A stretch of 64,000 nt of DNA from contig NZ_JACHCE010000002.1 of the NCBI RefSeq assembly GCF_014200605.1, positions 1,038,774-1,102,773 of the forward strand. The letters are read 5' to 3'. Below, piece after piece: positions 46,714 to 56,014 of this stretch. The notes beneath the pieces were generated by a model. That model made no database searches and was not told the origin of the DNA. It was given only the letters and a program-made list of their open reading frames with translations. Source of the stretch: Pedobacter cryoconitis (GTDB taxonomy: Bacteria; Bacteroidota; Bacteroidia; Sphingobacteriales; Sphingobacteriaceae). The position numbers and the translations under genes were made by a program. The first letter of the stretch is position 1. Every line of letters starts with the position of its first letter.

Positions 46714-49254
46714 ATGGAAGCTAAATTTTCACCACAGGTAAAAGACGTGATTTCGTTTAGCAGGGAAGAAGCCCTGAGATTAGGTCATGATTATATAGGC
46801 GCTGAACATCTTTTGTTAGGTCTGATTCGCGAAGGCGATGGAATGGCTATCAAAATATTGAAATCGCTGGGGGTTGATACCTCTAAATTGCGCCGCTCAA
46901 TTGAGGAAGCAGTAAGAGGTACTTCCAGTGTTACGGTTAATCTGGGAAATATCCCTTTGACCAAACAGGCCGAAAAAGTATTAAAAATCACATATCTGGA
47001 AGCCAAAATCTTCAAGAGTGATTTAATAGGAACAGAGCATTTGCTGTTGTCCATCCTTCGTGATGATGATAATATCGCATCTCAGATATTATTACAATAC
47101 AGCATCAATTACGAAATCTTCAAACAGGAAGTAGAAGTAAATAAAAATGGTTTCAGAGATGAAACTCAAGGTAGCGCTTCAACTGGTGGTGATGACGATT
47201 ATCGTGAAGAGGAAAGCTTTAGCAGTCCTAAAAAAGTGTCTGACATTAAATCTAAAACTCCGGTTCTGGATAACTTTGGAAGAGACTTAACGAAAGCTGC
47301 AGAAGAAGGCCGTCTGGACCCTATCGTAGGTCGTGAAAAAGAAATTGAACGTGTTTCTCAGATCTTATCACGACGTAAAAAAAATAACCCTATTCTGATT
47401 GGTGAGCCGGGTGTAGGTAAATCAGCAATTGCTGAAGGTCTTGCATTACGTATCGTTCAGCGTAAGGTATCAAGAGTATTGTTCAATAAACGTGTGGTTA
47501 CCCTGGACCTTGCTTCTTTAGTTGCAGGTACTAAATATCGCGGACAGTTTGAAGAACGTATGAAAGCAGTAATGAATGAACTGGAAAAATCAACCGATGT
47601 AATCCTATTCATTGATGAGATCCATACTATTGTTGGTGCTGGTGGGGCTTCTGGTTCACTGGATGCTTCCAATATGTTCAAACCTGCTTTAGCAAGGGGC
47701 GAAATACAATGTATTGGTGCGACTACGCTTGATGAGTACCGTCAGTATATTGAGAAAGATGGAGCTTTAGACCGTCGTTTCCAAAAGGTAATGATCGAGC
47801 CTGCTTCTCCTGATGAAACTATTGAGATCTTAAACCGTATTAAAGAGAAATATGAGGAACACCATGGTGTTACTTACACAGCTGAGGCAATAAATGCCTG
47901 TGTTGCTTTAACTACAAGATATATCACTGACAGATTCCTTCCGGATAAAGCTATTGACGCGCTGGATGAAGCTGGTTCAAGAGTACATTTGACTAATATT
48001 CATGTGCCTGAAAACATCATTGATATTGAGAATAAGATCGAAAATATTAAGGTTGAAAAGAATAAAGTTGTAAAAAGCCAGAAATATGAGGAAGCTGCTA
48101 AACTGAGAGATACTGAAAAGAATCTTCTGGAAGAGCTTGACCGTGCAAAAATTGAGTGGGAAGCTGAAACTAAAACTAAACGTTACACCGTAACTGAGGA
48201 TAATGTTGCAGAAGTTGTTTCCATGATGACTGGTATTCCTTTACAACGTGTAGGTCAGACTGACAGCGTGAAATTGCTGAATATGTATGATACGATCGCT
48301 ACTAAAATTATTGGTCAGGACGATGCGATCAAGAAATTAAGTAAAGCTATTCAACGTACAAGAGCCGGATTAAAAGATCCTAAAAAACCAATCGGTTCAT
48401 TTATTTTCTTAGGCCCTACAGGTGTCGGTAAAACTGAGCTTGCTAAAGAACTGGCGAGATTCATGTTCGATAGCGACGATTCACTGATTCAGATTGACAT
48501 GAGTGAGTATATGGAGAAATTCGCTGTTTCACGTTTAGTGGGAGCGCCTCCGGGATATGTTGGTTATGAAGAAGGTGGTCAGTTAACTGAAAAAGTACGC
48601 CGTAAACCTTATGCCGTGATCTTGTTAGATGAGATCGAAAAAGCTCACCCTGATGTGTTTAATATCCTGTTACAGGTGCTGGACGAAGGTCAGCTGACTG
48701 ATAGCTTAGGCCGTAAGGTAGATTTTAGAAACACGATTATTATCATGACTTCTAATATCGGCGCACGCCAGCTTAAAGATTTCGGTCAGGGTATCGGCTT
48801 CTCTACAAATGCTAAAACTAATCAGGTTGATGCACATTCAAGAGGGGTAATCGAAAATGCATTGAAACGTGCTTTCGCTCCTGAATTCCTGAACCGTGTG
48901 GATGATGTAGTTGTATTCAATACTTTAGGTAAAGAAGAGATCTTTAAAATTATTGATATCGAACTTAAATCATTGTTTGGCAGAGTTCATACACTAGGTT
49001 ATGAAGTTAAACTGACTGATGTAGCAAAAGATTTTATCGCCGATAAAGGTTTTGATATTAACTTTGGCGCCAGACCATTGAAACGCGCAATTCAGAAATA
49101 TCTGGAAGACCCTATCGCTGAAGAAATCCTGAAAGGTGAAATCAATGATGGAGATATACTTGAAATTGATTACAATAAGGAAACTGATCTGATTGTGGTT
49201 GAAAATAAGAGCCCAGGTAAGAAGAAGAAGAAAGAAGAAGGTAGTGTAGAGTAA
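46714..49254 (+). CDS. clpC: Clp protease ATPase subunit ClpC
   Basis: This 846-aa AAA+ unfoldase works with ClpP. The N-terminal domain of two Clp repeats spans about 1-145 ([26 protein letters not shown]). The first ATPase has Walker A GEPGVGKS at about 230-237; a UVR-type coiled coil ([20 protein letters not shown]) lies near 450-475; the second ATPase has GPTGVGKT at about 567-574. The UVR motif identifies ClpC rather than ClpA or ClpB. The C-terminus is Lys-rich. It is monocistronic, with its own terminator. Confidence 0.96.
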   Translation: MEAKFSPQVKDVISFSREEALRLGHDYIGAEHLLLGLIREGDGMAIKILKSLGVDTSKLRRSIEEAVRGTSSVTVNLGNIPLTKQAEKVLKITYLEAKIFKSDLIGTEHLLLSILRDDDNIASQILLQYSINYEIFKQEVEVNKNGFRDETQGSASTGGDDDYREEESFSSPKKVSDIKSKTPVLDNFGRDLTKAAEEGRLDPIVGREKEIERVSQILSRRKKNNPILIGEPGVGKSAIAEGLALRIVQRKVSRVLFNKRVVTLDLASLVAGTKYRGQFEERMKAVMNELEKSTDVILFIDEIHTIVGAGGASGSLDASNMFKPALARGEIQCIGATTLDEYRQYIEKDGALDRRFQKVMIEPASPDETIEILNRIKEKYEEHHGVTYTAEAINACVALTTRYITDRFLPDKAIDALDEAGSRVHLTNIHVPENIIDIENKIENIKVEKNKVVKSQKYEEAAKLRDTEKNLLEELDRAKIEWEAETKTKRYTVTEDNVAEVVSMMTGIPLQRVGQTDSVKLLNMYDTIATKIIGQDDAIKKLSKAIQRTRAGLKDPKKPIGSFIFLGPTGVGKTELAKELARFMFDSDDSLIQIDMSEYMEKFAVSRLVGAPPGYVGYEEGGQLTEKVRRKPYAVILLDEIEKAHPDVFNILLQVLDEGQLTDSLGRKVDFRNTIIIMTSNIGARQLKDFGQGIGFSTNAKTNQVDAHSRGVIENALKRAFAPEFLNRVDDVVVFNTLGKEEIFKIIDIELKSLFGRVHTLGYEVKLTDVAKDFIADKGFDINFGARPLKRAIQKYLEDPIAEEILKGEINDGDILEIDYNKETDLIVVENKSPGKKKKKEEGSVE

Positions 49255-49274
49255 TCACTCCAAAACTAGCATCT

Positions 49275-49303
49275 AAAAGGCTGCCCCCAAAGGGCGGCCT
49301 TTT
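49275..49303 (+). terminator. Terminator after clpC
   Basis: 12-bp stem (AAAAGGCTGCCC with GGGCGGCCTTTT, one U-G pair) and a 5-nt loop followed by T residues, 20 bp past the clpC stop. Confidence 0.9.
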
Positions 49304-49308
49304 CTGTT

Positions 49309-49393
49309 AAAAAAACAGGTCTTGCTATTTCAAAGACTGCGCCCGTCCGAAGAGACGGCCAATGTCTTTTAAATAGCAAGACCTGTTTTTTTT
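49309..49393. terminator. Long structured stem-loop
   Basis: 22-nt arms (49309-49330 and 49371-49392) pair perfectly. Inside, AAAGAC/GTCTTT and then CCGTC/GACGG helices close a CGAAGA loop. An A run on the left and a T run on the right make it terminator-like in both directions. It resembles in layout, though not in sequence, the element at 25796-25890. Confidence 0.8.
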
Positions 49394-49477
49394 CGTTTGT
49401 CTGACCTTTGAAGGAGCCAATTATATGATGTTCATTGGAAGGATTACAAATAGGGGGGTGGCAGGGAGGTGAAATTA

Positions 49478-49710
49478 TTAAGAAGAAAGGTTTGTTGTTG
49501 CTTTGAGAGTTGCCTTTGCTTTAAGAAGAAAGGTTTGCTGTTGCTTTGAGAGTTGCCTTTGCTGTTGCTTTAAGAAGAAAGGTTTGCTGTTGCTTTGAGA
49601 GTTGCCTTTGCTGTTGCTTTAAGAAGAAAGGTTTGTTGTTGCTTTGAGAGTTGCCTTTGCTGTTGCTTTAAGAAGAAAGGTTTGCTTTTGCTTTGAGAAG
49701 AAACTATTGG
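49478..49710 (+). repeat. 49-bp tandem repeat array
   Basis: AAGAAGAAAGG recurs at 49480, 49523, 49572, 49621 and 49670. The period is 49 nt, except that the first unit lacks a TGTTGC hexamer and is 43 nt. Each unit also contains TTTGAGAGTTGCCTTTGC. Four units plus a partial fifth are present. The period is not a multiple of three and no frame runs through it. Confidence 0.95.
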
Positions 49711-49807
49711 GATAATTCTTTTTTTAATAGCCGGTATTTCTCTTTGTGATGATTTAATTAATTAGAATATCTTAGCGTAATTGTTAATCATAAAAAAATA
49801 TAAACAG

Positions 49808-50817
49808 ATGAAATTCCTATTTCTTAATGCATTAATAGTTGGGATTAGTGCTCAGATATCCATTGCTCAGACAAATACTTTCCCTCTGGATGGTAATGTT
49901 GGTATTGGGTTTTAAGCCCAGGTTCAAAGTTACAGGTCGCGGGAACATTAAGCGCCACTAACCTTTCCAGCACATTGGGTTCTTCTTCTCCTGTTATTTT
50001 TGGAAGTGTTGGTGTAGCATATCCTACATGGGGAGTCTCAATGAATCATATTGTAGAGGACGTTGGTGAAAATAAGTACGGAATGGCTCTCCTTACCCAG
50101 GATAGCTATTTAACAGGACGTACAGAAAAGATGAGAATTACCTCTGAAGGTAATGTAGGGATTGGAACTATTACACCGAATTCAAAGTTACAGGTTGCTG
50201 GAACCATAAGCACGATTAATATTGCAAATACAGTTGGTTCATCTGTTCCTGTTATTTATGGAAGTATCGGAGCAGCATATTCTACATGGGGAGTGTCAAT
50301 GAACCATGTTGTAGAAGATGCGGGTGCGAATCATTATGGGATGGCTTTGCTAACTACAGATAGTTTCCTGACAGGGCGTACAGAGAAGATGAGAATTGCC
50401 TCGAATGGTAATGTTGGGATTGGTACAACAAACCCGGATGAAAAACTTGCAGTGAATGGCACGATACACTCGAAAGAGGTAAGGGTAGATTCAAATAATT
50501 GGCCGGACTATGTGTTTCATCCCCAATATAATCTTCCTGCTCTTGGTGAAGTTAAAGCATATATCGAAAAGAGTAAGCATTTGCCAGAAATGCCGTCTGC
50601 TGCACAAGTTGAGGCTAAAGGATTGAATTTAGGTGAAATGAATACACTTTTAACTAAGAAGGTGGAAGAACTCACACTTTATCTACTTGATAAAGAAGAT
50701 GAAGTAAAAATGCTGAGATCTAATGTCAAATCACTAGTGAAGAATTATAAGGATCAGGAGGAAGAACTTAAAGCTGTCAGAAATATACTGAATAAGTTGA
50801 AAATTACAGCTCAATAG
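49808..50817 (+). pseudogene. Tail-fibre-like 'GNVGIGTT' protein with a frameshift
   Basis: A start at 49808 encodes a signal peptide (SIAQ) and DGNVGIG, then runs into TAA at 49913. One base appears to be missing: shifting frame restores SPGSKLQVAGT and the rest to 50817. Two ~84-residue repeats follow, each with PTWGVSMNH or STWGVSMNH and LTGRTEKMRI. The C-terminal domain (DEKLAVNGTIHSKEVRV, then LPALGEVKAYIEKSKHLPEMPSA) is common in Bacteroidota surface proteins related to phage tail fibres, and it ends in a coiled coil. Either a recent pseudogene or a sequencing error. Confidence 0.75.
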
Positions 50818-50906
50818 TTTGGATTATCCGGATTGATAAACTTTACTACCAGATCGACAAACAGAGCCCCCGGATTAATGAAAAATCTTAATTTATGATT
50901 CCGGCT

Positions 50907-51980
50907 TTAGAAAAGACTGAGCTGTTGTTTGGGTACACAGAATAAGCTGGAGTTCAGGTGGTTTCTTTTCACGTTTAAATGGTTGATTCTACAATGAAGC
51001 TTAAAGGTGTCGTGGATCATTTTTGCAATGTTACCTTCGCCTGTCATCCTATCCCCGAAACGGCTGTCGTTGACAGTTCCACCGTGGCAGGATTGAATCA
51101 TATGCCAGACTTTATCGAAACGGTCAGGGAAGTTCTGACGCAGCCAGTCTTCGAAGATAGGGCTAACTGCACCGTTTAGTCTTACGATCGTATAGCCCGC
51201 ATTTTCTGCTCCGCAGGATGCAATCGTTTTCAGGATACCAGGAATCTCATGATCACTCAGGCCCGGAACCAATGGAGCTACCATTACGCCAGTCGGAATA
51301 CCGGCTTTACTGAGCTGCTCTACTACTTTTAGTCTTTGCCTGACAGTTGTAGTACGGGGCTCCATCTTTAATCTTAGTTTTTCATTCAGGCTATTGATAG
51401 AGATATATACCATGCAGAGGTTGTCCTTAGCCATTTCCTGGAGAATATCAAGGTCACGTAAGATCAGGGAATTTTTTGTGATCATACCTATGGGCTGCTT
51501 ATAGGCAAGCGCAATCTCTAAGAGCTGGCGGGTAAGTTTATACTCACGCTCCGCAGGCTGATAACAGTCGGTATTTCCGGATAGGGAAATCGTCTCCGCA
51601 TTCCACCCTTTACGCTCCAGAAATTTTTTAAATAGTTCTGGCGCATCTTTTTTTACAATGATCTTTCTCTCGAAATCCAAACCAGCACTGAAACCCCAGT
51701 ATTCATGTGCATTTCTGGCATAGCAATAGGTACAGCCATGCTCGCATCCCTGATAGGGATTAAGTGAATAGGCCATGCCAACGTCAGGGCTGGTTACTTT
51801 ATTGACGATAGACTTAGACTTCCCGATAATGAAGGTGGTCTTATGATTTTCATTTTCCCAGTCATCTATTCCCTCGTTATGTTCTTTAACGTACGAATGA
51901 CTTAGAAAGTGATTGTGGGGATTAAATTGCGCGCCTCTCCCTTTCAAATATTGCTCTTCTGGCTTTTCCGCTGAAATCAT
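50907..51980 (-). CDS. PA0069-family radical SAM protein
   Basis: This 357-aa radical SAM protein has its cluster motif in NPYQGCEHGCTYCYAR and, near the N-terminus, GRGAQFNPHNHF. These features match the PA0069/Rv2578c spore-photolyase-like subfamily. The reaction is unknown. It is a single gene, divergent from the 52022 gene's 3' side. Confidence 0.9.
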   Translation of the reverse strand: MISAEKPEEQYLKGRGAQFNPHNHFLSHSYVKEHNEGIDDWENENHKTTFIIGKSKSIVNKVTSPDVGMAYSLNPYQGCEHGCTYCYARNAHEYWGFSAGLDFERKIIVKKDAPELFKKFLERKGWNAETISLSGNTDCYQPAEREYKLTRQLLEIALAYKQPIGMITKNSLILRDLDILQEMAKDNLCMVYISINSLNEKLRLKMEPRTTTVRQRLKVVEQLSKAGIPTGVMVAPLVPGLSDHEIPGILKTIASCGAENAGYTIVRLNGAVSPIFEDWLRQNFPDRFDKVWHMIQSCHGGTVNDSRFGDRMTGEGNIAKMIHDTFKLHCRINHLNVKRNHLNSSLFCVPKQQLSLF

Positions 51981-52021
51981 CTCTAAAATTACTAATATTT
52001 TTAGTAATAAGGAAATGGTTT

Positions 52022-53251
52022 TTATCTTTTATTTATGGGGATGTAGTCCATAGGTACCATATCACCAATTTTTTCATAGGCCCAGAAGCCTTCAAATAGT
52101 ATCGCTTTTGAATCGTGTATGGCCCCGTTCGGATAAAAACTTACCGGACCTTTTAACATACTAACTACCGAAATCTGATAATTTGGAACCGTTAGCGGCC
52201 GCATGATATAATGACCGGTATTAGAATAACCAATGCTTTCTTCTTCTTTGGTATACATCACATAAAGTTCATCTTTATAGTTGATGGTCTTCATGTTAGG
52301 ATAGATACTTTTAACCAAGGTGTCTGTCGCTACTCCTGACATATCCAGAGTGGTAAATTCTTTAGGAAGATTATATAAACGCTGCATCATTAACAAAGAA
52401 TCGCTAAATACTGAGCCTATAGTGCTGGCCCCATGCATTCTTTTCATCAGCCTTGCTTTTGTAGCCGCAATATAACCGTCCGACGGCCGGTTTGGATTAG
52501 GTACTTTAATCCGCTTGTAGATGATAAAGCCGTTTTCTTCTACCTTGTTCTGGTATAGGGATTGGAAGAAATGCTGCGGAGAACCAGCATAAGCAATCTC
52601 TCTGTTATTTAACCAGGTCCTTCTTTTCTTTCCGGAACCCTTAAGGTCTTCAAATACAGGGAGACCAGAGAAATAAACAATCCTTGTGTTGTAATTATAT
52701 TCAAATAGATTCAGCATGTATTTTAGACGATAGCCTAATGCCTTATTTTCAACGACCAGAAACTCATTAGTGGTCACACTAAGTATTTTAGCATCTCCAT
52801 CGTATTTGATATATAATACATTTGGGTTCAGAATTTTGCACTTTGCCGAATTAGGGGTTTTGCCAATGAAAAAATCTTCAAATATCTTAAGGTTCTTTTC
52901 CCTGTCAGGATCTGCCCTGATCACAACCTCATTAAGCTGTATGGTGTTTTCTGCAAGGGTAATGGATATATTAACCGAGTTATCTGAAACGATGACACTC
53001 TTGCTGTATGGCAGATAACCAATCATTTGTACCACAACCTCGTAAGAACCAGGTTTGATTTTGGTCAGGGAAAATTGCCCGTCTCCGTTAGTGACAGTCG
53101 CAGTGGTATATCCGCTTAAATAAATACCGGCTCCAGGAAGCGTTTCTCCTTTTTTATCCTTGACAACCCCACTGATGGTGTAGAGTTTTTGTGCATGCGT
53201 ATTCAGGCAGAATAATAAAAGTAATACCGTCCCGAAGAGATATTTTATCAT
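52022..53251 (-). CDS. Secreted protein with carboxypeptidase-regulatory-like domain
   Basis: This 409-aa protein has a signal peptide (NTHAQ), then a CarbopepD_reg-like domain (YTISGVVKDKKGETLPGAGIYLSGYTTATVTNGDGQFSLTKIKPGSYEV) and a ~300-residue domain common in Bacteroidota, with no barrel. Probably a periplasmic or surface protein of unknown role. It is related in layout to the 26258-27034 protein. Confidence 0.75.
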   Translation of the reverse strand: MIKYLFGTVLLLLFCLNTHAQKLYTISGVVKDKKGETLPGAGIYLSGYTTATVTNGDGQFSLTKIKPGSYEVVVQMIGYLPYSKSVIVSDNSVNISITLAENTIQLNEVVIRADPDREKNLKIFEDFFIGKTPNSAKCKILNPNVLYIKYDGDAKILSVTTNEFLVVENKALGYRLKYMLNLFEYNYNTRIVYFSGLPVFEDLKGSGKKRRTWLNNREIAYAGSPQHFFQSLYQNKVEENGFIIYKRIKVPNPNRPSDGYIAATKARLMKRMHGASTIGSVFSDSLLMMQRLYNLPKEFTTLDMSGVATDTLVKSIYPNMKTINYKDELYVMYTKEEESIGYSNTGHYIMRPLTVPNYQISVVSMLKGPVSFYPNGAIHDSKAILFEGFWAYEKIGDMVPMDYIPINKR

Positions 53252-53291
53252 GGAGCTAATTTAAAGATCTGCGGTTTATATAAGCATAAAA

Positions 53292-53310
53292 ATAGCCCTT
53301 AAAGGGCTAT
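53292..53310 (-). terminator. Terminator after fabI
   Basis: ATAGCCC and GGGCTAT pair around TTAAA; on the minus strand a TTTTTA run follows. It lies 27 bp beyond the fabI stop. Confidence 0.75.
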
Positions 53311-53336
53311 CTAAATGTTAAATAAAGTTAATTGAT

Positions 53337-54158
53337 TTATACTTCTGTATCTACACCTAATTTCTCCATCACCTGGTTACTTACACCGGTTGAAGAGTAT
53401 CCGCCATCATGGAAAAGATTTTGCATAGTGACCATACGCGTCAGATCTGAGAATAAAGTAATACAATAATCTGCACAAGAAGCTGCATCAGCATTTCCTA
53501 ATGGAGCAACCGAATCAGCGAAATCATAAAAATCACCAAAACCTTTAATACCCGCACCTGCAGTTGTTTTAGTAGGAGACTGAGATACTGTATTGATACG
53601 TACTTTCTTTTCTACTCCATAATGATAACCGAAACTTCTGGCGATAGATTCCAGCATAGCTTTGATATCAGCCATGTCCGTGTAAAATGGATAAGTTCTT
53701 TGTGCTGCCATATAAGTAAGGGCAACTACACTGCCACCTTCATTAATCGCATCCAGCTTTTTTGCAACAGCAAGCATCTTATGTAATGATAAAGCAGATA
53801 CATCTATTCCTTTTTGAAAATAATCATAATTCAAATCTGTATAAGGAATTTTTTTACGGATGTTCACACTCATTCCTATAGAATGCAAGACGAAATCAAT
53901 TTTACCGCCTAATATCTCCTGAGATTGTATATATAAATTAGTCAGATCTTCTACACTTGTCGCATCAGCAGGTACAATCTGAGAGTTTGTTTTTTCTGCT
54001 AATTTGTTAATCTCACCCATACGCATTGCAATAGGGGCATTAGTTAAGACAAATGTAGCCCCTTCTTCATGGGCTTTTTCAGCAACTTTCCAGGCAATAG
54101 AATTTTCATCTAAAGCACCTGTAATTATACCTCTTTTACCTTTTAATAAATTATACAT
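53337..54158 (-). CDS. fabI: Enoyl-ACP reductase FabI
   Basis: This 273-aa NADH-dependent short-chain dehydrogenase-fold reductase carries out the last step of fatty-acid elongation. Evidence is GKRGIITGALDENSIAWKVA at the nucleotide site, FVLHSIGMS, and the catalytic Tyr/Lys pair in YTDMADIKAML. The length is typical of FabI. It follows recN on the same strand by 61 bp. FabI is the known target of triclosan and related inhibitors. Confidence 0.95.
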   Translation of the reverse strand: MYNLLKGKRGIITGALDENSIAWKVAEKAHEEGATFVLTNAPIAMRMGEINKLAEKTNSQIVPADATSVEDLTNLYIQSQEILGGKIDFVLHSIGMSVNIRKKIPYTDLNYDYFQKGIDVSALSLHKMLAVAKKLDAINEGGSVVALTYMAAQRTYPFYTDMADIKAMLESIARSFGYHYGVEKKVRINTVSQSPTKTTAGAGIKGFGDFYDFADSVAPLGNADAASCADYCITLFSDLTRMVTMQNLFHDGGYSSTGVSNQVMEKLGVDTEV

Positions 54159-54219
54159 ATTAATGTTCTTTTTTGTAATTGATCTGATTTGTATTTGTTA
54201 AGGTTTATTTTGATTGGCC

Positions 54220-55881
54220 TCAATTTTTATAACTCAGTAAGTCCTGCGCATTTTTCAACGCCGACTCCCCTGGATTTTTACCACTCAGCATTTCAGCAAT
54301 AGCCAGAATGCGCTCCTGCGGGTTAAGTCTGCGTATGCCCGTTGTAGTACGCTCGGATTCTTCTTTTTTATAAACGAAATAGTGTGCCTCTCCCTTTGCT
54401 GCAATCTGAGGGAGATGGGTAATGCAGATAACCTGCATATTTTGCTCCAGCTCTCCAATGACATCACCCACACGAAGCGCCGTTTCACCAGAAATACCAG
54501 TGTCGATTTCATCAAATATCAGAGTAGGTAAGGAAGTATGTTTAGAGATGATCGATTTAATAGCCAGCATTAAACGCGAAAGTTCACCACCCGAAGCTAC
54601 TTTGCCTACCGGTGCAGGTGCCTGTCCTGCGTTTGCAGAAAACAACAGGGAGATCATATCTTTCCCATCTTTGTTTAAATTCTCTACAACGGTTTGTTCA
54701 ATTTTGATCTTCGCATTAGGCATCCCCACTCGGACCAATATTTCACCGACCTGTTTCTGAGCAACATTAATTGCCTTGCTGCGGTTTTTTGATAAGGTAT
54801 CAGCTATCTTTTCCAGCTCTATCTTTAACTTATTGATCACCAGAATTAAACGTTCTATCTCTTCATCACTGTTTAAGAGGGTATTTAAATTGTCTGATAA
54901 TTCGTTTTGTAGGGCCAGCAGCTCTTCCACAGAGGTTACCCTGTGTTTTTGCTGTAAGGTATAAATAGTATCTAACCTGATATTTATTTCATCAATCCTC
55001 GCCGGACTATATACAATATTCTCTTCCAGTACTATAGTTTCTTCTGCAATATCCTTGATTTCTATCAGTGCTGAACGCAAACGTTCATTCATTGCACTAT
55101 AAGAAGGACTGAATTTCTCGATCGCCTGGATCTGATTGATAACTTCTTTTAATATCGGAAGCACTGCAGTTTCCTCACCATCCAGCAGAACATGGCCATT
55201 TAATAAACCTCTTTTGATACTTTCTGCATGATTTAAAGCTTCCAGCTCGATCTCCAGCGCTGCTTGTTCACCCGGTTGTAAGTTTGCACTCTCCAGCTCG
55301 TTAAATAGAAACTGCTCGTAATCCTGTTTGCTTCTGGCCTCATCGGCCGATGTCTGCATATTAATCAACAGCTGGAGATTCTTCTTATATTCTCTGAATT
55401 TCAGTCTGTACTGGGTAAGCAGAGGTAAATGATCAGATAAAGTATCTACTACCGATAATTGAAATCCAGGATCATTCACCTCAGATGTAGCATGTTGTGA
55501 ATGTATATCAATGAGCTTTTCACCGATTTGCTTCATCACCGCAAGGGTTACAGGCGTATCATTAATGAAAGCTCTGGACTTGCCGTCGATAGAAATCTCC
55601 CTTCTCAGAATACTTTCCTGCTGATAATCCAGGTCGAATTCTTCAAAATAAGGCTGCAATCCGGAACTGGTAAGCTTAAACTGCCCTTCTATCACACACT
55701 TTTTAGCCTGGTTGAAAAAGTATTTTGTTTCTGCCCGCTGCCCCAATATCAGGGATAGCGCACCTAACATGATAGATTTCCCTGCACCGGTTTCACCAGT
55801 AATGATATTTAAACCTTTATCAAGTTCTAAATCAACACTATCAATCAGCGCGTAGTTACGTATAGAAAGTTTCTGTAGCAT
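54220..55881 (-). CDS. recN: DNA repair protein RecN
   Basis: This 553-aa SMC-like ATPase acts in double-strand-break repair. Walker A is GETGAGKS near residues 31-38, and the central ~300 residues are coiled coil. The C-terminal signature is GGELSRLMLAIK, followed by Walker B LIFDEIDTGISG. It lies between fabI and the BlaI/M56 pair, all on the minus strand, with a terminator separating it from the latter. Confidence 0.95.
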   Translation of the reverse strand: MLQKLSIRNYALIDSVDLELDKGLNIITGETGAGKSIMLGALSLILGQRAETKYFFNQAKKCVIEGQFKLTSSGLQPYFEEFDLDYQQESILRREISIDGKSRAFINDTPVTLAVMKQIGEKLIDIHSQHATSEVNDPGFQLSVVDTLSDHLPLLTQYRLKFREYKKNLQLLINMQTSADEARSKQDYEQFLFNELESANLQPGEQAALEIELEALNHAESIKRGLLNGHVLLDGEETAVLPILKEVINQIQAIEKFSPSYSAMNERLRSALIEIKDIAEETIVLEENIVYSPARIDEINIRLDTIYTLQQKHRVTSVEELLALQNELSDNLNTLLNSDEEIERLILVINKLKIELEKIADTLSKNRSKAINVAQKQVGEILVRVGMPNAKIKIEQTVVENLNKDGKDMISLLFSANAGQAPAPVGKVASGGELSRLMLAIKSIISKHTSLPTLIFDEIDTGISGETALRVGDVIGELEQNMQVICITHLPQIAAKGEAHYFVYKKEESERTTTGIRRLNPQERILAIAEMLSGKNPGESALKNAQDLLSYKN

Positions 55882-55940
55882 ATTTGATTGCTAAATTATG
55901 AAAACTTAGTCATTTGATGTTTATTCTTTTTTAACAAAAA

Positions 55941-55966
55941 ACGGCAGAAGATGTTTCTCCTGCCGT
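55941..55966 (-). terminator. Terminator of the BlaI/M56 operon
   Basis: On the minus strand ACGGCAGGAGA and TCTTCTGCCGT pair (one G-U) around AACA, followed by TTTTTTG. It isolates the regulator pair from recN. Confidence 0.88.
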
Positions 55967-56014
55967 CCCGTTTATTTGTGTATTAATTTTTTACGCTATA
56001 GCCATTCAATTGTG

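Noticed and set aside
49478..49710. Possible CRISPR array
   Set aside because: The whole unit is repeated with no unique spacers, and no cas genes are present; it is a simple tandem repeat.
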